NCBI GenBank assembly: GCA_902476765.1
Contig: CABSEJ010000001.1
Coordinates: 1 to 64,000, forward strand
Direction of reading: 5' to 3'
Length of the DNA: 64,000 bases
From: an uncultured Blautia sp.
GTDB taxonomy: Bacteria > Bacillota > Clostridia > Lachnospirales > Lachnospiraceae
The translations under genes and the position numbers were made by a program. The notes under the pieces are model-generated. The model made no database searches. It saw only the letters and a program-made list of their open reading frames with translations, and was not told where the DNA came from. This document shows positions 51,309-59,519 of the stretch, one piece after another (position 1 is the stretch's first letter; each line of letters opens with the position of its first letter).

Positions 51309-52667
51309 TTAATTTAATGAGGCTGCATAATCTTCTGCCGCTTTCTGTACCTCGTCTATAGCCTGCTGCACATCCAGCTCTCCGGTTATGATTCCGGGAA
51401 AAGCAGTCTGCTTGATGGCCAGGTCCACAGCCGGAGGAGCAATACCGTCCATGGAAGGAATATAGCTTTCAGCAGAATGGAAAGCCTCAATCATCTTATT
51501 CATGATATCTGAGCAGGTATCTTTATCATACTCTGCCACACCCGGATATACCTGTCCGCCTTCTTCCATAAGGGGAACACCAAAGTCAGGAGAGCAAATG
51601 GCTTTAGCCAGCTCGATACATAACTTCTCTTTCTCCTCATCATTTCCTTCTTTTACCATAATTCCAATGAAACATCCGCCTACTCTTGTATTGGGGTTTC
51701 CGTCGGGACAGTCTGTCATAGCCGGCCAATCCAGGCGGTCAAGCTTTTCAAGAAATTCTGCTCCGCCGGCACTTTCAAAGTTACCGCATTTCCAGGCGCC
51801 CTCATAATACATAGCCGCTTCCTCATTGGCAAACATCTGGTCCGCTTCCGTTGCACTCATCCCCATAACTCCGTTAGGAAATGCGCCTGCATCTACCATC
51901 TCCTTAAACTTCTCTACTGCTACCGGGAAACCGGTGGACTCATCGTTCCATTTTGTCAAATCATCCCCATAACATAGACTCTTAAAGTTATCTAATCCCG
52001 TACATCTCACTAAAATGGCAGAGGCCATCCACGCAAACCTGCTTTCCTTACCTCCTGTAACAATAGGAGTAATTCCCGCTTCTTTAATCTGCGGAATCAG
52101 CGCCATAAATTCATCCCAGGTTTCCGGAGCCTTCCATCCGTGTTCATCAAACATTTCTTTATTGTAGTAAAGGCCGTCAATACTGGCCTCAAGGGGCGCT
52201 AACAGTATTTTTCCGTCTTCCTCAGTCAGGGCCTCAATTACCGGGTCAGCAAACCATTCATGCCAGTCAGGGTCTTCCTCCATAATCTCTGACCACTCAA
52301 GAATCAATCCATCCTTGGCAAATTCACGGGCATAGCTCTGAGGGCACCAGGATACATCCGGCATATCTCCCGATGCAGCCTGCACTGTCAGTTTTGTACG
52401 CAAATCAGCTGTAGAAAGAGCGTCATGTTCAATCTCCACATTGGGATGTTCTTCCTCAAATTCGGCAATTAAATCTTCTATATTGTCCTGGGCTACCGAG
52501 CCCTGGGTCCATGTAGTAGATAATTTAATCTGAATTTTTTCGGAGGACTTTTCTCCTCCCCCTTCTTCTCCTGAAGAAGCGCTGCTGCATCCGGCTAATA
52601 CGGAAGATACTGCCAGAACTCCAGCCACTGCAGTAACTCCTATTTTTCTAAGTATTCTTCTCTTCAT
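51309..52667 (-). CDS. Extracellular sugar-binding lipoprotein (second importer)
   Basis: A 452-residue family 1 binding protein with a signal peptide and the lipobox VLAGC (Cys27), then an acidic and serine-rich linker. It presents sugar to the permeases encoded next. AAGGAG sits within the last codons of the preceding gene, 9 bases before the ATG, and no base separates the two genes. It should be translated with its partner at high level. Confidence 0.93.
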   Translation of the reverse strand: MKRRILRKIGVTAVAGVLAVSSVLAGCSSASSGEEGGGEKSSEKIQIKLSTTWTQGSVAQDNIEDLIAEFEEEHPNVEIEHDALSTADLRTKLTVQAASGDMPDVSWCPQSYAREFAKDGLILEWSEIMEEDPDWHEWFADPVIEALTEEDGKILLAPLEASIDGLYYNKEMFDEHGWKAPETWDEFMALIPQIKEAGITPIVTGGKESRFAWMASAILVRCTGLDNFKSLCYGDDLTKWNDESTGFPVAVEKFKEMVDAGAFPNGVMGMSATEADQMFANEEAAMYYEGAWKCGNFESAGGAEFLEKLDRLDWPAMTDCPDGNPNTRVGGCFIGIMVKEGNDEEKEKLCIELAKAICSPDFGVPLMEEGGQVYPGVAEYDKDTCSDIMNKMIEAFHSAESYIPSMDGIAPPAVDLAIKQTAFPGIITGELDVQQAIDEVQKAAEDYAASLN

Positions 52668-53105
52668 CTAATTCATCTCCTTCTCAACAATCATCCCTAT
52701 GTTGTCTTCATTTTTTTCTCTGCACAGTGAAACACCTTTTAATTCTACCAAAGAGATTTCTCCTAAATAGAGAACCTTACTGCCCGGTTCCAGATGGCCT
52801 GTATAACACTGTTCCACGTCTGATACCACCATATGGAAATGAGCCTTTCCGTCTAATACCATCCCCTGCAGTGACGCCAGCTCCATTGGTTTTTCCAGAG
52901 TTACAAATTCATCTTCCGGCTCTCTTCCCGTACCCACTACACGATGCAGCACTACCTTTTGCATGGAGCCGATTGCGCTTGTCAGAAGTGCGTTTTTTAT
53001 TCCGCTCTTTTTCAATTCTTCTTCTATTGTTTCCAGCAATAAATCATCTCTTTTCAGATTCAGGATGATTACTCTCCCCAATTCATACCCCATGTACTTT
53101 TTCAT
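52668..53105 (-). CDS. PPC/DUF296 domain protein
   Basis: A 145-residue protein made up of one PPC (DUF296) domain: YELGRVIILNLKRDDLLLET, LASLQGMVLDGKAHFHMVVS and VLYLGEISLVEL. In plants the domain adjoins AT-hooks; in bacteria it stands alone and is of unknown function. The His pair in KAHFHM could bind metal. The ATG at 53105 has AAGGAGAAGG upstream, better than the frame opening at 53168. It is the first gene of the 21-kb operon. Confidence 0.85.
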   Translation of the reverse strand: MKKYMGYELGRVIILNLKRDDLLLETIEEELKKSGIKNALLTSAIGSMQKVVLHRVVGTGREPEDEFVTLEKPMELASLQGMVLDGKAHFHMVVSDVEQCYTGHLEPGSKVLYLGEISLVELKGVSLCREKNEDNIGMIVEKEMN

Positions 53106-53135
53106 GTACCTTCTCCTTTCTTTAAAAAATTTGTT

Positions 53136-53147
53136 GAATGTTCGAAC
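53136..53147. promoter_or_regulatory. TTCGAA-type motif, candidate response-regulator site 1
   Basis: GAATGTTCGAAC lies 11 bases past the -10 box of the long operon. A similar 12-mer, GAAGATTCGAAC, lies at the same offset from the -10 box of the histidine-kinase gene (56694-56705). Ten of 12 positions agree. Confidence 0.45.
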
Positions 53148-53158
53148 TTCATGTGATA

Positions 53159-53187
53159 AGTATAGCAAAACAACAGGGCCGCTTAAA
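53159..53187 (-). promoter_or_regulatory. Candidate promoter of the 21-kb operon
   Basis: On the minus strand TATACT (53164-53159) is preceded by TTTAAG (53187-53182) at 17 bases. The -35 match is weak and lies inside the hairpin at 53171-53199, so an activator may be required. Confidence 0.45.
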
Positions 53188-53199
53188 GCAACCCTGTTG
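53171..53199 (-). terminator. Hairpin after the response-regulator gene
   Basis: CAACAGGG (53171-53178) pairs with CCCTGTTG (53192-53199), with a short inner GCT/AGC stem. Four T follow on the minus strand. It may end the kinase-regulator transcript before the long operon starts. Confidence 0.6.
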
Positions 53200-53202
53200 T
53201 TA

Positions 53203-53251
53203 TTTTGTACATTATTTTCATTAAAATACCATTGTTTTTGTACATTATTTT
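53203..53251. repeat. Pair of 16-base direct repeats
   Basis: TTTTGTACATTATTTT occurs at 53203-53218 and again at 53236-53251, a 33-base step close to three helical turns. The repeats lie between the response-regulator stop and the long-operon promoter, so they may be binding sites for an AraC-type protein. Confidence 0.55.
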
Positions 53252-53294
53252 TATCTTCTTAGAATTTTCTTGTAATATTTTTATAATTCATGAA

Positions 53295-54884
53295 TTATTT
53301 TCGTTCCATATACTCTTTGGGTGTATACCCGGTATACTTTTTAAACACCTTTGCAAAGTATCCTGCATTTTCATAACCCAGACGAAAAGCTACCTCATAT
53401 ACTTTAAGCCTCTGTTTCCTGAGCAGCTGCTGTGCCTCTGTAATTTTTACTTTATTGATATAATTTGCCACCCCCATAGGCTCATATTTAGAAAAAACAC
53501 TGCTCAAATACCCCGGACTTATAAATAATGCATGGGCCAACTCCTCTAAGCTGATGGTATCATACACATGGTCCAAAATATATTTCTTCGCTTCTCTCAC
53601 AATTCTTTTTTGTTCACTGTCACCCTCCCCGGCAAAAAAGCCTTTTACCGATTCCATATAGTTTGTAAACACCTCTATAATTTCCGCAATTGTATCAGAG
53701 TAATATAACTTTTTTATATACACGTCCAAATCATTGCTCTGATAACTGTCCTGCCAGCTTAATTTTAAAAATTCATCCAGCAGGCACATAAATCTTATAC
53801 AGTAAAAGGCTGCACTGTCTAATTTCATCCTGTTTTCTTTTATCTCGCTTATGAATTCCCTGGCTGCCTGCTCCAGTTCCTCTAAGTTTAAAGTCTCGCA
53901 AATACTGCTGAGCTTTTTAGCGCTGAAGGATTTCTGAAACTCTCTGTGACCGAGAGCGGAGTGGCCGGTTAAAGCTTTATCATAAAATTTCACCTTTCCA
54001 TAGCCCTCAACCGCCAAAAAATCCTGTATTGTTTTGGCCTGTAAATATGCAGATTTAAAGTTTTCATAGCCTGACACACTGCCGCTGATTCCTATAGATG
54101 CCTGAATATTACTGTACTGCATGAGCATATCAATGACAGCCTCAGACATAAAATTCAGATTCTTGTTCTCCTTATCTTCCTCCTCTTCTGCAAGAAAGAT
54201 TAAAAAGCTTCCCTTTTCCCATTCAATACAATAGGATTCAAAAAATTCTCTGCTGATATCCTCTATCAATTTGCGGATAGTTTCTAAATAAATTTTTTTC
54301 TCCCTTTCTTCCCTTGCTCCGATGAGATGGTGTACATTAGACACTATATATACAATGCGTATCCGCTTATCTTTACCTCCAAACTCCCAGCAATTCTCCT
54401 CAGGAAGCAAAGCTTCCCCTATCAGGGCCTTTTTCAGAAATGCCTTTCTCAATTCTTCTGTTTCCCATACAGATAGCTCTTTTTTCTTGTCTGTCTTTAC
54501 AACATTCTTTTCCAAATCTTTCTTAATGTTTCCCAGCATATCATGGAGCATTTCACTGTTTAGCTTCAGTTTTAAAAGATAATCCTTAGCTCCTAATTGC
54601 ATGGCTTTTTTTACTAATTCAAATTGGTCGTAGCTGCTTAAAAAGACAAAAAAAGGATTTAAATTGCTTTCCCTGACCTTCTGCATCATTTCGATTCCGT
54701 CCATCTCCGGCATGATAATATCTGTAATTACCAAATCCGGCTTTGTCTTTAAAATCAGCGCTAAGCCTTCCGTGCCGCTGGATGCGTCCCCTTCTATTTC
54801 AAATCCTTCCTCTTCCCAATTAAGCATGGAGCGGAGGCCTAGCTTTACCAATGTTTCATCATCAACAAAAACTACCTTGAACAT
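53295..54884 (-). CDS. AraC-type response regulator
   Basis: A 529-residue response regulator with an N-terminal receiver domain (acid pair Asp8-Asp9, phosphorylated Asp55 in LVITDIIMPEMDG), a middle region of about 250 residues and a C-terminal AraC DNA-binding domain. The latter ends with LGYENAGYFAKVFKKYTGYTPKEY. It is the usual YesN type seen beside sugar ABC importers. Its start overlaps the kinase gene by 23 bases, so the two are translated together. It probably activates the adjacent importer operons. Confidence 0.93.
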   Translation of the reverse strand: MFKVVFVDDETLVKLGLRSMLNWEEEGFEIEGDASSGTEGLALILKTKPDLVITDIIMPEMDGIEMMQKVRESNLNPFFVFLSSYDQFELVKKAMQLGAKDYLLKLKLNSEMLHDMLGNIKKDLEKNVVKTDKKKELSVWETEELRKAFLKKALIGEALLPEENCWEFGGKDKRIRIVYIVSNVHHLIGAREEREKKIYLETIRKLIEDISREFFESYCIEWEKGSFLIFLAEEEEDKENKNLNFMSEAVIDMLMQYSNIQASIGISGSVSGYENFKSAYLQAKTIQDFLAVEGYGKVKFYDKALTGHSALGHREFQKSFSAKKLSSICETLNLEELEQAAREFISEIKENRMKLDSAAFYCIRFMCLLDEFLKLSWQDSYQSNDLDVYIKKLYYSDTIAEIIEVFTNYMESVKGFFAGEGDSEQKRIVREAKKYILDHVYDTISLEELAHALFISPGYLSSVFSKYEPMGVANYINKVKITEAQQLLRKQRLKVYEVAFRLGYENAGYFAKVFKKYTGYTPKEYMERK

Positions 54885-56640
54885 TCTCTTCCTCCTTTAC
54901 CTCAAAGGGCAGCAGCACACGGACTGTGGTATACTTCTCCGGTTCACTTTTATAAGAAAGACCGTACTGTGAGCCATAAAGAATCTTTATCCTCTCCTGA
55001 ATATTTTTCACTCCGATTTTGTTGTACTGTATCTTACTGTCGTTGTTTTTTTCAAACACCTGGCGGATTTCCTCCTCTGTCATACCGATTCCGTTGTCAC
55101 GAATAAGAATCAAAAGGTTATTGTCCTGCCGCTGTGCGCTGATGTGAAGTATCCCCATTCCCTTTTTTCTTTCCAGGCCATGCAGTATGGCGTTTTCTAC
55201 CAGAGGCTGCAGCAAAAATTTAATAATCAGTCCGTTTTCACATCCCGGCTCCAGAGTGTATTCCGTTCTAATCATTCCCTTTTTTCTTATTTTTTGCAAA
55301 TAGACATATCGCTCCAGGAGTTCAAATTCCTTTGTAATCGTGATTTTATCATCTACACCTTTGCTGACTTCCTTTAGCAATTCCCCAAAGCTGTCCACCA
55401 TCGTGTAAATACTATCTGCTGACTGCAGCCGGGCCATTATCTTTATGGAATTCAGCACATTATAAACAAAATGAGGGTTAATCTGACTTTGAAGTGTTTT
55501 ATATTCCAGTTCCTTTTTCATCGCCTCTTCCCTGCGAATCTGTTCCATCAGGGAAGCCACACTTTGGGACAAGGTATTTATGCCTTTGCCAAGTGTGCCA
55601 ATTTCATTATCTCCCTCCAGACTCTTATCCACGGAAAAATCCCCTGCTGAAATAAGTTTCATTCTTTTAACTATATTAGAGAGAGGCTTTGTCAGAATAT
55701 TAGAAAGCAGAATGATAAGGAAAAAAACAACTACCAGGGTTATCAATATAACAATAAAGGTTGACTGTTTTAAAATTTCATTCTGTTCTTGGAAAACCCT
55801 AGGGTTAATCAATTGAATTACGGTAAACTCCGAATAAGAAGAATAGTTCTTTACTGCGAACCATTTCTGGTTATTATAACTTATCTGCCCTTCCTTATGA
55901 CTCAGGGATACTAAATCAGCCAAGGTTTTTCCTGTCAGCTCTTTTTCATTGCTGTAGATACAGTTGTCATCTTTATCACAGATTACTAAAACATCGTCAC
56001 TGGATAGTTCATAATCCTTCACCACGTCTTCGATAATCGACGGAGAAATAGACACAAAAAGCCATCCTACATTTTTGCCTGTATAAATAGAAATCATTTT
56101 TCTTACAAAAGGTATCTGATATTTGTCCTGGCTTACAGGAGAATCATTCTCTATCATAGACGACCATTCCACATGGTCATTATCCTTGTTCTCCTGAAAC
56201 CATTCCATAGCGGTCAGCTGGTCAATGTCAATATAATCTGCGTCCTCTCCATACTTTATCTGATTGCCGTTATTTCCTCTGATGACTATCCCCCGGATAT
56301 ACTGAGAAATAATGTCATTATCCAGATAAAGGGAAATATTACTGATTGCATCCATTAAATCTCCGTCCAGATTATAATAATACTTAGAAGAATCGTAAGC
56401 TCTGGTCAATATCTTCGTAATCTTGTCATCGAAATATATTTTGTCCGAAAATTCTTCGCAGCGCATCAACATTCGGTTAATATTGCTTTGAATATAGTCA
56501 ATATTGGAACTTGCGTTTTCCAGAATCTGTTTCTCCTGTAAACGTGCATTTGTATAATAATAATACGCACAAATAATTACGGTAATGGACAAAAAGGCCA
56601 CAGAAAAGTAAGCAATAAGTTTTCCTTTTATTGTTTTCAT
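54862..56640 (-). CDS. Sensor histidine kinase (YesM type)
   Basis: A 592-residue membrane sensor. A first helix (about 8-28), an extracellular sensing region, a second helix (about 293-316) and a HAMP domain precede the histidine-kinase domain. His390 lies in LQSQINPHFVYNVLNSIK, and the ATP-binding part has NAILHGL, DNGIGM and GVKNIQERI. It pairs with the overlapping response-regulator gene. The signal is probably an extracellular sugar or oligosaccharide, or contact with a binding protein. Confidence 0.93.
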   Translation of the reverse strand: MKTIKGKLIAYFSVAFLSITVIICAYYYYTNARLQEKQILENASSNIDYIQSNINRMLMRCEEFSDKIYFDDKITKILTRAYDSSKYYYNLDGDLMDAISNISLYLDNDIISQYIRGIVIRGNNGNQIKYGEDADYIDIDQLTAMEWFQENKDNDHVEWSSMIENDSPVSQDKYQIPFVRKMISIYTGKNVGWLFVSISPSIIEDVVKDYELSSDDVLVICDKDDNCIYSNEKELTGKTLADLVSLSHKEGQISYNNQKWFAVKNYSSYSEFTVIQLINPRVFQEQNEILKQSTFIVILITLVVVFFLIILLSNILTKPLSNIVKRMKLISAGDFSVDKSLEGDNEIGTLGKGINTLSQSVASLMEQIRREEAMKKELEYKTLQSQINPHFVYNVLNSIKIMARLQSADSIYTMVDSFGELLKEVSKGVDDKITITKEFELLERYVYLQKIRKKGMIRTEYTLEPGCENGLIIKFLLQPLVENAILHGLERKKGMGILHISAQRQDNNLLILIRDNGIGMTEEEIRQVFEKNNDSKIQYNKIGVKNIQERIKILYGSQYGLSYKSEPEKYTTVRVLLPFEVKEEENVQGSFC

Positions 56641-56693
56641 CTTTTATCCCTCATATTTTATTAAAAAATTACCAGTATTATCTTATAAAAACA

Positions 56694-56705
56694 GAAGATT
56701 CGAAC
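56694..56705. promoter_or_regulatory. TTCGAA-type motif, candidate response-regulator site 2
   Basis: GAAGATTCGAAC lies 10 bases beyond a TATAAT on the minus strand (56721-56716) that probably serves the kinase gene. It pairs with the similar site at 53136-53147, suggesting that both units answer to the same regulator. Confidence 0.45.
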
Positions 56706-56754
56706 AAACAACTTAATTATAACATAATTCTGCAAATATCCGCAAACAAAAAAG

Positions 56755-56802
56755 CCCCCGCAGAATTCCCTGTCCTCTTTCAACAGTGAATTTCTGCGGG
56801 GG
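56755..56802 (-). terminator. Rho-independent terminator
   Basis: CCCCCGCAGAATTC (56755-56768) pairs with GAATTTCTGCGGGGG (56788-56802) apart from one bulged base. On the minus strand it is followed by GCTTTTTTG. It lies 5 bases past the isomerase stop codon and ends the fourth operon. Confidence 0.9.
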
Positions 56803-56807
56803 ATAAA

Positions 56808-57641
56808 TTATATCTCCAGCCCTTCCCGGCCAAACAGTTCCTTTACATAGGCCAGGGTTTCCATATATTCTCTATCACTTCCCAGATGTTCTATGATTAC
56901 CGGCATATCAGGATTCCGGGCTTCTATCAGCTTTCCGTATTTCACCAGATTAAGCTCACCCTTACCGCAGGCTGTCTCCTCAAACTGCAGCGTGAATTCC
57001 TGACGCAGCCTTACATCCTTCAAATGGCAGCTTTTGATGTAAGGCCCCAGCTTATCAAAGCATTCCTCCATAAATTCTTCATGATAAAAATACCGTTTTG
57101 GAGAGGTAATCCAGTTAAAAACATCCATATGCACTGCGAAATGTTCTCTGTCTACCTCCTCTATCAGGCGCAGATACTCCCGGGGACCCATAGGATACAT
57201 CCAGGGCATAGGCTCAATAGTGTAAAACGTATGGGCAGGGCGGACGTCGTCCAGAATTTCCCGGATACTTTTTACCATCTCTCTCCAGGCTTCCTCTGTA
57301 AGATTATCCCGGTAAGCTCCGTCCCACCTGCTTCCTCTGGAGCCGGAAACATTTACACAACAGCAGGCGCCTATACTGTCCGCCAGGGCCAGCTGTTCTT
57401 TACACCTTTTCAGCCCTTCTCTTCGCTGATTCTCGTCCAAAGCTATGGGATTGCACCAAGCCCCCACTTCTCCAATCTGAAGCCCTTTTTCCCTGGCAGC
57501 CTTCACATAATCCCGGATGATTTCCGGTGAACTTGTGTAATCCACAGGAAAATTCACTGTCCTGCACCCCAGTTCCGCCATTTTCCCGGCCCACTCCCCG
57601 GGCATCTTATGTTCCAGGGCACTTGACAAGCCAAGCCGCAT
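56808..57641 (-). CDS. Sugar phosphate isomerase/epimerase (TIM barrel)
   Basis: A 277-residue xylose-isomerase-like TIM-barrel protein (PF01261). Metal ligands are suggested by YTIEPMPW (Glu), HMDVFNW (Asp), SCHLKD (His) and VIIEHLG (Glu). It is the last gene of the importer operon and is followed by a strong terminator. IolE/IolI-like or 3-keto-sugar enzymes are among the family's functions. The adjacent Gfo/Idh oxidoreductase gene supports action on an oxidised sugar or cyclitol. Confidence 0.85.
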   Translation of the reverse strand: MRLGLSSALEHKMPGEWAGKMAELGCRTVNFPVDYTSSPEIIRDYVKAAREKGLQIGEVGAWCNPIALDENQRREGLKRCKEQLALADSIGACCCVNVSGSRGSRWDGAYRDNLTEEAWREMVKSIREILDDVRPAHTFYTIEPMPWMYPMGPREYLRLIEEVDREHFAVHMDVFNWITSPKRYFYHEEFMEECFDKLGPYIKSCHLKDVRLRQEFTLQFEETACGKGELNLVKYGKLIEARNPDMPVIIEHLGSDREYMETLAYVKELFGREGLEI

Positions 57642-57698
57642 AAGCCTCGCCTCCTTTTATTTTATGTAAACTATTTTCATCTCAACAGATGTGCAGCT

Positions 57699-57750
57699 GC
57701 CAAATGGACATGCAAGCATGTCCGCTTGGCTCGTTGCTGGCAGGAATAAA
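57699..57750. repeat. Dispersed hairpin repeat, copy 2
   Basis: This matches 45-95. The inverted arms GGACATGC and GCATGTCC around AA form a tight stem that continues to CCAA/TTGG with two mismatches. It lies between the VOC and isomerase genes. It could weaken transcription of the isomerase gene. Confidence 0.7.
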
Positions 57751-57778
57751 TATCTGCCATATGAGGCAGGATATTTTT

Positions 57779-58255
57779 CTAAGCGTGTATATCACTTTCC
57801 AAAAGCTCTACGATACACTTTAAATCCTTATATGCATTCATATACACATATCTTCCGGAGGCATCTCCGTATTCTCCCTTTTGCTCCAGACTCATGCCAA
57901 AGTCCTGGCACCTTTTTACTGCTTCCGGCATCTTCATTCCCTGAATCTGGAATGCCACATGATGGATGCCCTCTCCATGCTCATTCAGATAATTTCTCCA
58001 GGTAGAAGGCGCCTCATTAGGCTGAATCAGCTCAAGCTGCAGTCCCGGTCCTACGTCAAAAAAGGCCAGCAGACTGTTAGCCTCCGGCGCAGGGGCTCCC
58101 ATATATTCTGTCTGCATAATTTCGTATTCTCCGCAAAGATTAGCTTCCGGTTCCTCCACACCTAAAAATTCCGCCCATTTCTTTTTTGTTGCATAAATGT
58201 CCTTTACAATAAATCCTACCTGGCATACTAAGCCTGTTCCTACTACTCCACTCAT
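57779..58255 (-). CDS. VOC family protein
   Basis: A 158-residue vicinal-oxygen-chelate (glyoxalase/epimerase fold) protein. CQVGFIVKDI begins the first repeat; LQLELIQPNEAPSTW and HHVAFQIQGM carry likely metal ligands. It is closest in look to methylmalonyl-CoA epimerase-like or lactoylglutathione-lyase-like members, but the function is unknown. The ATG at 58255 is preferred over an upstream frame without a clear ribosome site. A second, similar VOC gene lies at 63715 on the other side of the operon. Confidence 0.83.
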   Translation of the reverse strand: MSGVVGTGLVCQVGFIVKDIYATKKKWAEFLGVEEPEANLCGEYEIMQTEYMGAPAPEANSLLAFFDVGPGLQLELIQPNEAPSTWRNYLNEHGEGIHHVAFQIQGMKMPEAVKRCQDFGMSLEQKGEYGDASGRYVYMNAYKDLKCIVELLESDIHA

Positions 58256-58356
58256 CCTTCTAAATCCCTTTCTTCTATATATTATTTGTAACAGTACAGC
58301 CATAAGGGCCATCCCCCCAGCGTACTGAACAGTTACTATTTTTTATGTGTTTACCG

Positions 58357-59508
58357 TCATATCTCTTCCGGTCCAGTTCCTATATCCAAAGCCCGTGGAC
58401 TGGTACAGGATGTTTTCATGTGATAAACCCTGCCGGTCCGGGAAGCCTCCATCATTCCGGTTATAGCCTCAATCACATGGCAGGCCAGCCCTGCTTCTGT
58501 TCTTGGCTCCTCTCCCTTTCTTATGGCATTGGCTAAATCCTGCACCCCCGCTCCCCTGGTATATTCTCCCACATTTAGATAAAGCTCCGGAAATACAATG
58601 CTGTCCTTTTCCTGTGTCTGTTCCTCCCGGGGTTCCCGGTACAGTCTTTCCAGGATCCGCTCTCTCCGGTACACCTTAGGCCTTCCCCCGGACATATTAG
58701 GATCCGGCACCTCCAGAGTTCCTTCTGTGCCATAGATTTCGAACATAGGCAGCCTGGATTTCCATACATCAAAACTCATGTTTATGCTGACAAGGATTCC
58801 GGAAGCCATTTTCGCCACCCCGGAATAATGGGTGGGAATTTCCACAGAAATCTCCTCCCCCTTGCGGGGTCCTGTGTAAATCTGCCGTTTAGGATAGCCT
58901 GCCGCACTGTATCCGAAAATTTCCTCCACAGGTCCCAGCAGCGCCCCCAGAGCAGTAAAATAATAGGGACCCATATCATATAAGGGGCCTGCCCCTTCCT
59001 TATAAAAGTTTTCCGGGGCCGGATGCCAGGTTTCCACCCCATAAGACATCATATTCATGACAACATACAAAGGCTTTCCTATCCATCCCTCCTCCAAAAG
59101 CTTTCTGCAAGTCTGAAGGCCCGAACCCATAAAGGTGTCCGGGGCACTGCAGGCCCACAGCTTTTTTCCCCGGGCCAGCTGACGGATTTCACAGGCCTCT
59201 TGGAGAGTCAGGGCAAAAGGCTTCTCACAGAACACATGCTTCCCTGCCTCTAATATCTTCCGGTTGATTTCCGTGTGAAACCCCGGGGGCGTCAGATTTA
59301 TCACAATCTGTATTTCTTCCATTTCCAGCAATTCCTCCGGGCTGCAGCCAAGGGGAATCCCATATTTTTCCGCCTGCCCTCTGGCTGCCTCTATATTCAC
59401 ATCCCCGCAGGCAGATAGCTGCAAATTTTTATAAAGCCTCTGAATATCCCGGATATAAGTATTGCTGATAACGCCGCAGCCGATAATCCCCACATTCATC
59501 TTCTCCAT
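58357..59508 (-). CDS. Gfo/Idh/MocA family oxidoreductase
   Basis: A 383-residue NAD(P)-linked oxidoreductase of the Gfo/Idh/MocA family. GIIGCGVISNTY is the nucleotide-binding motif and CEKPFAL the conserved Glu-Lys-Pro site. GPLYDMGPYYFTALGALLG holds further catalytic-type residues. Members oxidise sugars or cyclitols at a ring hydroxyl, giving 3-keto sugars or inososes. The ATG at 59508 has AGGAGG 7 bases before it. It lies 11 bases after the SDR gene and 101 before the VOC gene. Confidence 0.9.
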   Translation of the reverse strand: MEKMNVGIIGCGVISNTYIRDIQRLYKNLQLSACGDVNIEAARGQAEKYGIPLGCSPEELLEMEEIQIVINLTPPGFHTEINRKILEAGKHVFCEKPFALTLQEACEIRQLARGKKLWACSAPDTFMGSGLQTCRKLLEEGWIGKPLYVVMNMMSYGVETWHPAPENFYKEGAGPLYDMGPYYFTALGALLGPVEEIFGYSAAGYPKRQIYTGPRKGEEISVEIPTHYSGVAKMASGILVSINMSFDVWKSRLPMFEIYGTEGTLEVPDPNMSGGRPKVYRRERILERLYREPREEQTQEKDSIVFPELYLNVGEYTRGAGVQDLANAIRKGEEPRTEAGLACHVIEAITGMMEASRTGRVYHMKTSCTSPRALDIGTGPEEI

Positions 59509-59519
59509 GTTCACACCTC

